From assembly GCA_900316125.1 (NCBI GenBank), contig ONBO01000004.1:1-64000 (forward strand): a DNA stretch of 64,000 nucleotides. Reading direction: 5' to 3'. Each line of letters begins with the position of its first letter. Position 1 is the stretch's first letter. Both the position numbers and the translations under genes were made by a program. The stretch is from an uncultured Bacteroidales bacterium. GTDB taxonomy: Bacteria; Bacteroidota; Bacteroidia; Bacteroidales; Paludibacteraceae. Shown piece after piece: positions 44,721-53,613 of the stretch. The notes below the pieces were generated by a model, which did not search any database, was not told where the DNA came from, and worked only from the letters and a program-made list of their open reading frames with translations.

Positions 44721-45883
44721 AAATCAGCTGGGCTATAGTTGCGCTTACGGCAGTGCTCTGCACATCATGTACGCCAAAGAGCGGAGGCTCTTACACAGAT
44801 ACCGCCGCCGATGCTGACAGCCTTATGGCAACCACCCATGCAGAACTCTTTTCTGTGGAGTATCACAAAGACTACAAAAAGGCGGTGGTTATGAACCCTT
44901 GGCAGAAGGGCGAGGTGCTGAATGTATATTATTTGGTGCGTGATGACAGCGTGAGCACACCTGCTGACGGCGTTAAAGTGCGCATCCCTTTCAAGAAGGT
45001 CGCAGCCGGCAGCTGCTGCCATGTGGCGTTCATTGATAACCTCAATCTTCTGAAAACTGTGGCGGGCGTATGCTCTCCAATGCTCATCTACAACCCTGAA
45101 ATGCGCAGAATGGTGGAGATGGGAGAGTGTACAGACCTTGGTGACAGTTTCTCCATAAACTTTGAGCCTACTCTTATGGTTGCCCCCGATGCCATTTTTG
45201 CCACGTCATTTAACCAGATAGACCCTTACATGAACCGCATACGTGAGGCTGGCATAAAGACGGTTAACACTGTGGAGTGGATGGAGCCTGACATACTGGG
45301 CCGTTCAGAGTGGCTTAAGTTTGTGGCTGCGTTTTATGACAAGGAGAGCATGGCTGACTCCATTTTCAGACGTATATGCACAGATTTTGACAGCCTGCGC
45401 GCCATTACGGCAGGGGTGGAGCATCGCCCCACAGTGCTGCCAGGGCTCACTTTCAAAGGCACATGGTATATGCCGGCAGGCAAGAGTTACATGAACCGCC
45501 TCTTTGACTACGCCGGTGCAGACTACTATTTCAAGAATGACACCACAGAGGGCAGTTTTCCACTCAGTTTTGAGTTTGTGATGAGTAACTTTAAAGACTG
45601 CGATGTGTGGGTTGGGCTTGACCTTGACACCTACGCTGAGCTTGCCGCCGCTGACTCACGCCTCACAGAGTTCAAGGCGTATAAGGACCGTAACGCCTTT
45701 AATAATAACAAGCGCAAGAACGCCACAGGAGGCAATGACTTCTGGGAGAACGGCTTTGTACACCCTGAGTGGATTCTTAAAGACCTTATAATAGCCTTCC
45801 ACCCTGAACTTATGGCGGGGGAGGAGACTTATTTTATAAAGAAGTTATATGAGCAGAAACCTAATCATATCATTGACCCTTAG
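44699..45883 (+). CDS. Metal-chelate/cobalamin-type ABC transporter substrate-binding lipoprotein
   Basis: A 394-residue lipoprotein (lipobox CTSC, Cys24) with the BtuF/FhuD two-lobed fold. Visible are the VAGVCSPMLIYNPEM region, MVAPDAIFATSFNQIDPYM and VNTVEWMEPDILGRSEWLKF, and a late VHPEWILKDLIIAFHPEL segment typical of the family. With the permease and ATPase downstream it forms an importer for a siderophore, heme or B12-like compound; which one cannot be told. Its end overlaps the permease start by 35 bp. A TAACTTTG box at 44665-44672 may be its -7. Confidence 0.9.
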   Translation: MKSVLFQKISWAIVALTAVLCTSCTPKSGGSYTDTAADADSLMATTHAELFSVEYHKDYKKAVVMNPWQKGEVLNVYYLVRDDSVSTPADGVKVRIPFKKVAAGSCCHVAFIDNLNLLKTVAGVCSPMLIYNPEMRRMVEMGECTDLGDSFSINFEPTLMVAPDAIFATSFNQIDPYMNRIREAGIKTVNTVEWMEPDILGRSEWLKFVAAFYDKESMADSIFRRICTDFDSLRAITAGVEHRPTVLPGLTFKGTWYMPAGKSYMNRLFDYAGADYYFKNDTTEGSFPLSFEFVMSNFKDCDVWVGLDLDTYAELAAADSRLTEFKAYKDRNAFNNNKRKNATGGNDFWENGFVHPEWILKDLIIAFHPELMAGEETYFIKKLYEQKPNHIIDP

Positions 45884-46868
45884 CATTGTGCTGATTCTGG
45901 CATTTGCCGCTGACATTATGTTTGGCAATGTGGATATCAGCCCTGAGCAGATTTGGGCGCTCATTACTGGCAAGGGAGAGGTGGGCTCTGCCGTTGGAAA
46001 CATTGTGTGGCAGTACCGCCTGCCTAAGGCTCTCACAGCCTTGCTCTGCGGAGCCGCGCTATCAGTGTCTGGCTTGTTGATGCAAACACTCTTCCGTAAT
46101 CCGCTGGCTGGTCCGTATGTGCTTGGTATAAGCTCAGGCGCAGGGCTTGGTGTGGCGGTGATAGTGCTTGCCACACAGTTTGTGGCTCTGCCTGCAGTAT
46201 TCACCACAGGCGGCTGGGGACAGACTCTGGCGGCTATCATAGGCGCAGCGTTTGTTATGATGCTCGTGCTGCTAACCTCCACTAAAATAAATGATACGGT
46301 GAGTCTGCTCATCGTGGGTATGATGTTTGGCAGTATTGCCGGAGCAGCTGTTAATGTGCTTCAGAGCATTAGTAATCCAGATTCACTAAAGATATATGTG
46401 GTCTGGACCATGGGCAGCCTTAGCTCAGTAACTTGGGAGTATATGACTGTAATGGCTCCGCTTATTATAGCCGCTATTGTGGTTACGCTCTTTATGCCCA
46501 AGAAACTTAACGCTCTGCTGCTTGGTGAGAACTATGCTAAAGGTTTGGGCGTGAGCGTATTTGCCACAAGGTTTGCCATAATAGTGATAACATGTCTGCT
46601 TGCAGGCGCAAGCACGGCGTTCACCGGCCCTATAGCCTTTATAGGTGTGGCGGTGCCTCATATAGTAAGAGGATTGTACAAGACATCTGACCACAAGGTG
46701 GTAATTCCCGCATCGGTGCTTGCAGGCTCAGCCCTGCTAATAGTGTGCGACATAATCTCACAGCTGCCTGGCACCATATATACACTGCCTATAAACTCTG
46801 TCTGCGCCTTGATAGGTGCGCCTATAATTCTCTGGGTTATAATTAAAAACAAACATCTGCAGTACTGA
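45849..46868 (+). CDS. FecCD/BtuC-family ABC transporter permease
   Basis: A 339-residue inner-membrane permease with about ten hydrophobic helices. Family motifs include WQYRLPKALTALLCGAALSV, GLLMQTLFRNPLAGPYVLGI and the later FTGPIAFIGVAVPHIVRGL. ATG 45849 overlaps the binding-protein gene by 35 bp and the stop overlaps the ATPase start by one base. It is the membrane channel of the importer. Confidence 0.95.
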   Translation: MSRNLIISLTLSIVLILAFAADIMFGNVDISPEQIWALITGKGEVGSAVGNIVWQYRLPKALTALLCGAALSVSGLLMQTLFRNPLAGPYVLGISSGAGLGVAVIVLATQFVALPAVFTTGGWGQTLAAIIGAAFVMMLVLLTSTKINDTVSLLIVGMMFGSIAGAAVNVLQSISNPDSLKIYVVWTMGSLSSVTWEYMTVMAPLIIAAIVVTLFMPKKLNALLLGENYAKGLGVSVFATRFAIIVITCLLAGASTAFTGPIAFIGVAVPHIVRGLYKTSDHKVVIPASVLAGSALLIVCDIISQLPGTIYTLPINSVCALIGAPIILWVIIKNKHLQY

Positions 46869-47902
46869 TGAAAAACGACAAATACAACATACTTACTACC
46901 AAAAAGCTTGAGGCCGGCTACAAGTCTGTGGCGCTCACATCAAAGCTCAACCTTGGGCTTGAGAGGGGTACGCTTACGTCGCTCATCGGCACAAACGGAT
47001 GCGGAAAATCCACCCTGATACGTACTCTGAGCGGCTTGCAGTCTCCAGTGAGTGGTGACATCAGCGTGCTTGGCCAGAAACTTGACTCTCTTACAGCATA
47101 CAAAAAGGCGAGGCTTATAAGCCATGTGCTCACAGACAGTGACTACCTGCGCTCCATAACTGTGCGTAACATGGTGGCAATGGGGCGTTTCCCGCACACA
47201 AACTTCTTAGGGCACCTGAGCAGTAAGGACTGGGAGGTGGTGGAGCAGTCTATGATGAAGGTGAAGATAGAACATAAACGTGACAGCCTGCTCTTTGAGC
47301 TCTCAGACGGCGAGCGTCAGCGCACCCTCATAGCCAAGGCTCTTGCTCAGGACACGCCTATTATCTTCCTTGACGAGCCTACCTCATTCCTTGATATGCG
47401 TAACAAGATAGAGATAATGGAGCTGCTGCGCACTTTGGCGCACACATCAGAGAAGGCAATCCTCCTCTCCACCCACGATATTGACATTGCGCTCCAGACC
47501 TCTGACCGTATATGGCTAATGAACTCAGGCAGTATAATCTCCGGTATTCCGGAAGATCTAATAATAAGTGGCAAGATAGCCTCCACATTCCGCTCAGACG
47601 CCTTCACTTTCAGCCTTGAGACTGGTAGCTTTAAGGTGGGTCACCGCGGTGCCAAAGGCATAAATGTGACCGGCGATGATGGCATGGCAAAAAAATACAC
47701 CATCCAGGCGCTCCAGCGTGTAGGCTACGTGCTTGACACAGCATCGCCCGTAACAGTACAAGTAAAGCCGGTGGAGCAGGACGGCCTCACCCCAGACCGC
47801 CATATAGCAGAGTGGCGTGTAATCCATGAACGTAAAAATGACCTCTGCCACAGCATAGAGGACGTGCTTTACGCCGTGAGGGAGATAGCAGTAAAGTCAT
47901 AA
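46868..47902 (+). CDS. Iron-chelate/cobalamin ABC transporter ATP-binding protein
   Basis: A 344-residue ATPase of the FepC/BtuD type: Walker A GTNGCGKST near residues 43-51, signature LSDGERQRTLIAKALA, Walker B IIFLDEPTSFLD, and the H-loop in LLSTHDIDIAL. About 85 extra C-terminal residues beyond the usual ~255 form a small domain of unknown role (IQALQRVGYVLDTAS). Third gene of the importer operon. Confidence 0.95.
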   Translation: MKNDKYNILTTKKLEAGYKSVALTSKLNLGLERGTLTSLIGTNGCGKSTLIRTLSGLQSPVSGDISVLGQKLDSLTAYKKARLISHVLTDSDYLRSITVRNMVAMGRFPHTNFLGHLSSKDWEVVEQSMMKVKIEHKRDSLLFELSDGERQRTLIAKALAQDTPIIFLDEPTSFLDMRNKIEIMELLRTLAHTSEKAILLSTHDIDIALQTSDRIWLMNSGSIISGIPEDLIISGKIASTFRSDAFTFSLETGSFKVGHRGAKGINVTGDDGMAKKYTIQALQRVGYVLDTASPVTVQVKPVEQDGLTPDRHIAEWRVIHERKNDLCHSIEDVLYAVREIAVKS

Positions 47903-48070
47903 CTTTCAACTTTATTCACTTCGTTCATCAACACGTCAATTTTTAATTTTCAATTTTTAATAAAAAATGTTTGTGGGTTTACAAAATATGTATTACCTTT
48001 GCACTCGCTTTTAAGGTGTGGATTGTACCCTTAAGGCATAAAGGTCAATAAAACAAAAACAGATACAGCG
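47903..48070. other. Intergenic region with low-complexity repeat and rpmB promoter
   Basis: 47903-47960 holds AT-rich sequence with CAATTTTTAATTTTCAATTTTT and TTCATCAA(C/T)ACGTCAATTTT. The same motif is seen at 3440-3475 next to the DUF6850 gene, so it is a dispersed low-complexity repeat. The remainder is the rpmB promoter and leader. Confidence 0.65.
47970..48001 (+). promoter_or_regulatory. Predicted promoter of the rpmB-rpmG-DUF4295 operon
   Basis: TTTG 47970-47973, 20 bp, TACCTTTG 47994-48001 followed by C: a full consensus match, with a leader of about 65 bases to ATG 48071. Confidence 0.82.
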
Positions 48071-48304
48071 ATGTCAAAAATTTGTCAAATCACAGGGAAA
48101 AAGGCCGTTATAGGCAATAATGTTTCTCACTCAAAGCGCAGAACAAAGCGTAAATTTGATGTGAACCTGTTCACAAAGAAGTTCTACTGGGTAGAGCAGG
48201 ATCAGTGGATTAGCTTGAATGTTTCAGCTAACGGACTACGTATAATAAACAAAATGGGTCTTGATGCAGCCATTAAGCGTGCTGCTGAGAAAGGTTACCT
48301 ATAA
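48071..48304 (+). CDS. rpmB: 50S ribosomal protein L28
   Basis: A 77-residue L28: [20 protein letters not shown], then [13 protein letters not shown] and a C-terminal ALINKMG-like [17 protein letters not shown]. Two zinc-type cysteines are absent, as in many Bacteroidota L28 proteins. First gene of the conserved rpmB-rpmG-DUF4295 trio; 19 bp separate it from rpmG. Confidence 0.97.
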   Translation: MSKICQITGKKAVIGNNVSHSKRRTKRKFDVNLFTKKFYWVEQDQWISLNVSANGLRIINKMGLDAAIKRAAEKGYL

Positions 48305-48323
48305 TAAATAGGAGGTTAAAACT

Positions 48324-48512
48324 ATGGCAAAGAAAGCAAAAGGCAACAGAGTACAGGTTATCCTTGAGTGCACAGAGCATAAGGATAGTGGTATGCCAGG
48401 TACATCAAGATACATTACCACAAAGAACCGTAAGAACACAACAGAGCGTTTGGAACTTATGAAGTATAACCCAATCCTCAAGAAGATGACACTTCACAAG
48501 GAGATTAAATAA
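48324..48512 (+). CDS. rpmG: 50S ribosomal protein L33
   Basis: A 62-residue L33 ([18 protein letters not shown] ... [19 protein letters not shown]). Only one Cys is present, so it is the zinc-free form. GGAGG at 48311-48315 is one of the few Shine-Dalgarno-like sequences in the window. Confidence 0.97.
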   Translation: MAKKAKGNRVQVILECTEHKDSGMPGTSRYITTKNRKNTTERLELMKYNPILKKMTLHKEIK

Positions 48513-48520
48513 TTTAAGAC

Positions 48521-48673
48521 ATGGCAAAGAAAACAGTCGCAACATTGCAAAAGGGTGAAGGCCGTGCCTTCGCTAAGGTCATTAAGATGGTAAAATCACC
48601 AAAGACCGGTGCATATATTTTTGAGGAAGAGATGGTTCAGAATGAGAAGGTAAAAGACTACCTTGCTAAGTAA
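48521..48673 (+). CDS. DUF4295 small protein
   Basis: A 50-residue basic protein (AKKTVATLQKGEGRAFAKVI ... VKDYLAK), ATG 48521 to TAA 48671-48673. DUF4295 proteins are restricted to Bacteroidota and follow rpmG almost invariably, suggesting a ribosome-associated role. 8 bp after rpmG. Confidence 0.93.
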   Translation: MAKKTVATLQKGEGRAFAKVIKMVKSPKTGAYIFEEEMVQNEKVKDYLAK

Positions 48674-48697
48674 GTAACCGTTCCACAATAAGATATT

Positions 48698-48727
48698 AAA
48701 GCCTCTCAATTTTTGGGAGGCTTTTTT
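48698..48727 (+). terminator. Intrinsic terminator after the ribosomal-protein trio
   Basis: AAAGCCTCTC, loop AATTTTT, GGGAGGCTTTTTT: 8-10-bp GC-rich stem with a T-run. Confidence 0.92.
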
Positions 48728-48740
48728 ATTGCATCTGCAA

Positions 48741-48770
48741 TTGTATATTGCAATTAAATTGTTAATTTTG
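48741..48770 (+). promoter_or_regulatory. Predicted promoter of ftsY-rimO
   Basis: TTG 48741-48743, 19 bp, TAATTTTG 48763-48770 followed by C. Confidence 0.68.
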
Positions 48771-48812
48771 CAGTTTTGATACATATTGTTTCTAATTATA
48801 CAGGTAAGGCTT

Positions 48813-49787
48813 ATGGGATTTTTTAGCTTCTTTAAGAAAGATAAAGATGTACAGCAACAGCAGCAGGAGCAGCAGACTTTAGAGTCTGGCATGGCCAAGA
48901 CTAAAGAGAGCGTGTTCTCTAAAATATCAAGAGCTGTGATGGGTAAGAGCAAGGTGGATGATGAGGTTCTTGACAACTTGGAGGAGGCTCTGGTGACATC
49001 TGACGTAGGCGTGGAGACCACCCTCAGAATCATAGAGAGGATAGAGCAGCGTGTGGCTCGTGACAAATATTTGAACACATCTGAGCTCAATAAGATTCTT
49101 AAGGAGGAGATTGTGGCTCTGCTCAAGGAGAATGACACTCCTGACTTCTCCGATGTTGAAATTGACACATCAGAGAACCCATACGTGATAATGGTTGTGG
49201 GTGTGAACGGTGTGGGTAAGACCACCACCATTGGTAAATTAGCCTATCAGTTCAAGAAGAGCGGCAAGAAGGTGGTGCTCGGCGCCGCTGACACATTCCG
49301 TGCCGCCGCAGTGGAGCAGATAGACGAGTGGGGAAGGCGTGTAGGTTGCCCTGTGATAAAGCAGAAGATGGGTGCAGACCCAGCATCGGTGGCCTTTGAC
49401 ACACTCCAGAGCGCCAAGGCACAGAAGGCTGACGTGGTTATCATTGACACTGCAGGCCGTCTGCATAACAAGATAGGGCTCATGAACGAGCTTACCAAAA
49501 TTAAGAATGTGATGAAGAAGATTTGCCCTGATGCGCCAAACGAGGTTCTTCTTGTGCTTGACGGCTCCACAGGTCAGAACGCTTACGAGCAGGCACGTCA
49601 GTTCCAGGCTGCCACTCAGATAAACGCACTCGCCATCACCAAACTTGACGGCACAGCCAAGGGAGGCGTGGTTATAGGCATATCAGACCAGTTCCAAATC
49701 CCCGTCAAGTACATCGGGCTTGGAGAAGGCATCAATGATTTGCAGCTATTTGACAAAGTCGCTTTTGTAGAAACTTTGCTTAAATGA
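48813..49787 (+). CDS. ftsY: Signal recognition particle receptor FtsY
   Basis: A 324-residue SRP GTPase. ATG 48813 (MGFFSFFKKDKDVQ) gives the usual start; a TTG at 48786 would add nine unlikely residues. A short acidic/Gln-rich A domain is followed by the N domain and the G domain, with G1 GVNGVGKTT, the insertion-box DTFRAAAVEQI, DTAGRLHNK and TKLDGTAKGG. It docks ribosome-SRP complexes at the membrane. The stop overlaps rimO by 4 bp. Confidence 0.97.
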   Translation: MGFFSFFKKDKDVQQQQQEQQTLESGMAKTKESVFSKISRAVMGKSKVDDEVLDNLEEALVTSDVGVETTLRIIERIEQRVARDKYLNTSELNKILKEEIVALLKENDTPDFSDVEIDTSENPYVIMVVGVNGVGKTTTIGKLAYQFKKSGKKVVLGAADTFRAAAVEQIDEWGRRVGCPVIKQKMGADPASVAFDTLQSAKAQKADVVIIDTAGRLHNKIGLMNELTKIKNVMKKICPDAPNEVLLVLDGSTGQNAYEQARQFQAATQINALAITKLDGTAKGGVVIGISDQFQIPVKYIGLGEGINDLQLFDKVAFVETLLK

Positions 49788-51073
49788 TAATAGACCTCAT
49801 AACACTTGGATGCTCCAAGAACCTGGTGGACAGCGAGCTACTCATCCGCCAGCTTGTGGAGGCAGGCTACACGGTGTACCATGACCGTGAGAAGCCCACG
49901 GGCGATATTGCCATTATCAACACCTGCGGCTTCATAGGCGACGCCAAGGAGCAGAGCATCAACACCATACTGGAGGCGGTGGAGCGCAAGAAGAAGGGCA
50001 AACTGAAACAGCTGTATGTTATGGGCTGCCTTTCAGAGCGTTACAAAAAGGAGCTTAGAAAGGAGATTCCAGAGGTTGACCGCTTCTATGGCAAATTTGA
50101 CATAAAGAGCATAGTGAAAGACCTTGGCTCAAGGTTCCTGAGTGACATACGCCTGGAGCGCTGTCTGACCACGCCTAAGCACTACGCCTATCTGAAGATA
50201 GCCGAGGGTTGCAACCGCACATGCTCCTATTGCGCCATACCTATCATCACCGGAAAGTACAAGAGCCGCCCAATAGAGGATATTGAGGCAGAGGTTAAGT
50301 ACTTGGTTTCCATAGGGGTGAAAGAGTTTCAGGTTTTGGCACAAGATTTGACATACTATGGAAGAGACCTCTACGGCAAGCCGGAGATAGCATCGCTGGT
50401 GAACCGCTTGGCCAAGATTGACGGAGTAAAGTGGCTGAGGCTGCACTACGCATATCCCACACAGTTCCCGTATGATATGCTTGACGCTATACGTGAGAAC
50501 AGCAATGTGTGCAAATATCTGGATCTGGCGTTCCAGCACATCTCAGACCCTATGCTGAAAAAGATGCGCCGTGGCATAACCAAGGATGAAACCTACCGTC
50601 TAATAGAGGAGATAAGGAGCCGTGTGCCGGGTATATGCCTGCGTACAACGCTTATGGTAGGGCACCCGGGTGAGACCGATGAGGATTTTGAGGAGCTGTG
50701 TGAGTTTGTACGTAAGGTTAGGTTTGAGCGCATGGGCGCATTCAAATATAGTGAGGAGGAGGGTACATATTCAGCTCTTAATTACACGGATGACATCCCT
50801 GATGAGGTGAAACAGAGCAGGCTTGACCGCCTTATGGCCATTCAGCAGGAGATTCAGAGTGAGATTAACGCCGGCATGATAGGACGCAGGCTAAGAGTGA
50901 TTGTTGACCGTGAGGAGGGTGAATACTATGTGGCGCGCAGTGAGTATGACTCACCAGAGGTGGATTTGGAGATACTTATACCAGCCGCTGAGCGTAAGCT
51001 GAGAAGAGGCTGTTTCTATAATGTTGAGATAACGGGAGCGGAGGAGTTTGACCTCTATGCAAAATTAGTTTAG
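49784..51073 (+). CDS. rimO: Ribosomal protein S12 methylthiotransferase RimO
   Basis: A 429-residue radical-SAM methylthiotransferase. The N-terminal MTTase domain has cluster cysteines (LGCSKNLVDS, NTCGFI, MGCLSERY). The radical-SAM CxxxCxxC is CNRTCSYC near residues 143-150. A C-terminal TRAM-type segment (RLRVIVDREEGEYYVARSEYDS) binds S12. It modifies Asp89 (E. coli numbering) of S12. It overlaps ftsY by 4 bp. Confidence 0.97.
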   Translation: MIIDLITLGCSKNLVDSELLIRQLVEAGYTVYHDREKPTGDIAIINTCGFIGDAKEQSINTILEAVERKKKGKLKQLYVMGCLSERYKKELRKEIPEVDRFYGKFDIKSIVKDLGSRFLSDIRLERCLTTPKHYAYLKIAEGCNRTCSYCAIPIITGKYKSRPIEDIEAEVKYLVSIGVKEFQVLAQDLTYYGRDLYGKPEIASLVNRLAKIDGVKWLRLHYAYPTQFPYDMLDAIRENSNVCKYLDLAFQHISDPMLKKMRRGITKDETYRLIEEIRSRVPGICLRTTLMVGHPGETDEDFEELCEFVRKVRFERMGAFKYSEEEGTYSALNYTDDIPDEVKQSRLDRLMAIQQEIQSEINAGMIGRRLRVIVDREEGEYYVARSEYDSPEVDLEILIPAAERKLRRGCFYNVEITGAEEFDLYAKLV

Positions 51074-51077
51074 GCCA

Positions 51078-51350
51078 ATGAATAATAAGGAACTGATAGA
51101 AAAACTGTCTGAAAGACTTGGTGTTAGCAAGAATGAGATTTCCAAGATGCTGGCTGCCACCACTCAGTCCATTGTGCAGACTGTGGATGAGGATAGGAGT
51201 ATAACACTTCAAGGTTTCGGACTTTTTGAAGTCAGACGCAAGCAGGACCGCATACTGTTCAACCCCGCATCGGGGCGTCAAATGATAGTTCCGCCAAAAC
51301 TTACTCTCGTTTTCAAACCAAGTGACACTTACAAGGAGAAATTAAAATAA
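51078..51350 (+). CDS. HU-family DNA-binding protein
   Basis: A 90-residue HU/IHF-fold protein: helical body NKKELIEKLSERLGVSKNEI-like start, ITLQGFGLFEVRRKQDR, then the arm NPASGRQMIVPPKLTLVFKP. It bends and compacts DNA. It lies 4 bp after rimO and 3 bp before a second, fused HU-domain gene, so the two HU-type genes are probably co-expressed. Confidence 0.94.
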   Translation: MNNKELIEKLSERLGVSKNEISKMLAATTQSIVQTVDEDRSITLQGFGLFEVRRKQDRILFNPASGRQMIVPPKLTLVFKPSDTYKEKLK

Positions 51351-51353
51351 AAT

Positions 51354-52559
51354 ATGGATAAGATTTCAATTCAAGAACTTACTGACATAATTGCCCAGCA
51401 GACAGGTCAGACCAAAAAGTTTTCAGAGCAGTTCCTGCGTGAGCTTGTCTCCGTGATATCGGAGTATTTGGTTAATGACGGAATTGTTAAGGTAAAGGGG
51501 CTTGGAACCTTCAAGGTTATCACCGTGGAGGAGCGCAAGAGCGTTGATGTCACAACTGGAAGAGAGATTGTGCTTCCAGCTCACAGTAAGGTGCAGTTCA
51601 TTCCTGAGGAGTCCGTGAAACAGACTATCAATGAACCGTATTCACATCTTGAGACCACAGTTCTGGATAATCCTGTTTCAGAAAGGTACGCCGATGCAAA
51701 ACCAGCAGAACCTGAGAAGCCAAAGGAGCAGGAGAAACCTAAAACGGAAAAACCAGAACCTGTAAAACCAAAAACTGAGGAGCCTGTAGAGCCAGCCCCA
51801 GTAGAGCCGGAGCAGCCTGAAACAGTTGAGCCGGAACCTGAGAAGCCAAAGGCTGAGAAACCTGCAAAACAGAAACCAGAGCCAGAGAAGAAGCCGGAAT
51901 ATAAGTCTGATAATGAGGAAGATGAAAACAAAGGTTCAAACTCAATATGGTGGTGGTTAGGCTCATTTGTGCTATTGGATTTGCTCTTGATACTATACTT
52001 CACAATGCCAAACTGGAAGCCTGCCATAATGGGTGCGTTTGGCTCAGATGACACAGATCCTGTGATTGTTGACACACTTTCAGAAGAGGAGGAGCTTGCC
52101 AAGGAGCAGGCCTACGCAGATTCACTGCTTGCCATTGCAGACAGTATGCTCTTCTCATATCAGGACTCAATAAGCAACGCTATTGCTGATGAGTACACAT
52201 CAGAGCCCGTTAAAGAGGCTGTAAAAGAGACTGAACCTGCGAAAGAGCCAGAGAAAGCAAAGGAGCCTGCAATAACATTTGATAATTATGATTACAAAAT
52301 GGCAATGAACGCCCCTGTGCGTGAGGTGGTTACAGTTATTGATGGCAGCCGTCTGACCATGGTGGCTTACCGTGCATACGGCCATAAGGATTTCTGGGTG
52401 TACGTTTATGACGCTAACCGCGATGTCCTGCGCCGTCCGTCAGGCATAGCCAAGGGCATGAGTCTCAAGATTGCAGACCTGCCGGCAGAACTTGTTGACC
52501 CAAAAAGTGAGGAGGCGCTTGCAAAAGCACATGAACTGGCTAAAAAATATTCAAACTAG
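51354..52559 (+). CDS. HU domain fused to a transmembrane helix and LysM-like domain
   Basis: A 401-residue protein in four parts. Residues 1-95 are an HU-type domain (VKVKGLGTFKVITVEERKSV). Residues ~100-185 are a Pro/Glu/Lys-rich spacer (repeated EPEKPK). Residues ~197-221 are one hydrophobic helix (WWWLGSFVLLDLLLILYF). The C-terminal part holds a LysM-like segment near 325-380 (VVTVIDGSRLTMVAYRAYG then VYVYDANRDVLRRP). With the HU part in the cytoplasm, the tail would be periplasmic and could touch peptidoglycan. Related proteins exist in Bacteroidota; nucleoid-envelope tethering is inference. It precedes the moxR/bat cluster. Confidence 0.82.
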   Translation: MDKISIQELTDIIAQQTGQTKKFSEQFLRELVSVISEYLVNDGIVKVKGLGTFKVITVEERKSVDVTTGREIVLPAHSKVQFIPEESVKQTINEPYSHLETTVLDNPVSERYADAKPAEPEKPKEQEKPKTEKPEPVKPKTEEPVEPAPVEPEQPETVEPEPEKPKAEKPAKQKPEPEKKPEYKSDNEEDENKGSNSIWWWLGSFVLLDLLLILYFTMPNWKPAIMGAFGSDDTDPVIVDTLSEEEELAKEQAYADSLLAIADSMLFSYQDSISNAIADEYTSEPVKEAVKETEPAKEPEKAKEPAITFDNYDYKMAMNAPVREVVTVIDGSRLTMVAYRAYGHKDFWVYVYDANRDVLRRPSGIAKGMSLKIADLPAELVDPKSEEALAKAHELAKKYSN

Positions 52560-52618
52560 TTACAATAAAATCAAGTGAGTTAAGTTATTAAGGAAATTAA
52601 AGTTTATATTTTAACAAT

Positions 52619-53611
52619 ATGGAACCTGTTGATATCAGAGAACTGAACGCCCTCATTGAGAAGAAGAGCGCGTTCATTGATGTCCTGACCCTTGGAATGG
52701 ACAAAGTTATTGTAGGACAGAAACATTTGGTTGAGTCATTGCTCATAGGTCTGCTTTCAGACGGACACATTCTGCTTGAAGGTGTTCCTGGTTTGGCTAA
52801 GACCCTTGCCATCAAGACACTGGCTCAGCTTATTGACAGCAAGTACAGCCGTATTCAGTTTACTCCTGACCTTCTGCCAGCTGACGTATTAGGTACTCTT
52901 ATCTACAGCCAGAAGACTGAGGAGTTTGTAGTGAAGAAAGGCCCTATTTTTGCCAACTTCATCCTCGCCGATGAGATAAACCGTGCCCCTGCCAAGGTGC
53001 AGAGTGCGCTGCTTGAGGCAATGCAGGAGCGTCAGGTCACACTGGCTGACACCACATACAAACTGGATGACCCGTTCCTTGTGCTTGCAACCCAGAACCC
53101 TATAGAGCAGGAGGGTACATATCCTCTGCCAGAGGCGCAGGTTGACCGTTTCATGCTTAAGGTTATAGTAAGCTATCCTAAGCAGGAGGAAGAGCGTCTG
53201 ATTATCCGCCAGAACATTGGCAAGAAGCCAGCTCCTGTAGTTCCAGTGCTCAAACCAAGCGAGATTCTTGACGCCCGTGAGGTGGTTCGCATGATCTACC
53301 TCGATGAGAAGATAGAGAAGTACATACTTGACATAGTGTTTGCAACCCGTGAGCCTAAGAACTTCGGTCTTGAGAACCTTGAGGGTATGATTTCATTCGG
53401 AGCTTCACCACGTGCTTCTATTTCACTGGCTCTTGCAGCCCGCGCATACGCATTCATCAAGCATAGAGGCTATGTAATTCCAGAAGATGTGCGTGCCGTA
53501 TGTCATGACGTTCTGCGTCACCGTATCGGTATCAGCTATGAGGCTGAGGCTAACAACCTCACATCAGAGGAGATTATTTCAGAGATACTAAACAAGGTTG
53601 AAGTTCCATAA
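52619..53611 (+). CDS. MoxR-family AAA ATPase
   Basis: A 330-residue chaperone-like ATPase: Walker A GVPGLAKT (55-62), Walker B ILADEINRAPAK, sensor TQNPIEQEGTYPLPEAQVDR. MoxR ATPases act with von Willebrand-A (VWA) proteins as metal-insertion or maturation chaperones. First gene of the bat cluster, 3 bp before the DUF58 gene. Confidence 0.95.
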   Translation: MEPVDIRELNALIEKKSAFIDVLTLGMDKVIVGQKHLVESLLIGLLSDGHILLEGVPGLAKTLAIKTLAQLIDSKYSRIQFTPDLLPADVLGTLIYSQKTEEFVVKKGPIFANFILADEINRAPAKVQSALLEAMQERQVTLADTTYKLDDPFLVLATQNPIEQEGTYPLPEAQVDRFMLKVIVSYPKQEEERLIIRQNIGKKPAPVVPVLKPSEILDAREVVRMIYLDEKIEKYILDIVFATREPKNFGLENLEGMISFGASPRASISLALAARAYAFIKHRGYVIPEDVRAVCHDVLRHRIGISYEAEANNLTSEEIISEILNKVEVP

Positions 53612-53613
53612 TA

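Noticed and set aside
48786-48812. Upstream TTG start for ftsY
   Set aside because: Would add nine residues unlike FtsY; MGFFSFFKK at 48813 is the usual start.
51581-52102. Ser/Gly/Phe-rich minus-strand frame opposite the HU-fusion gene
   Set aside because: Antisense of the Pro/Glu/Lys spacer; no promoter or homology.
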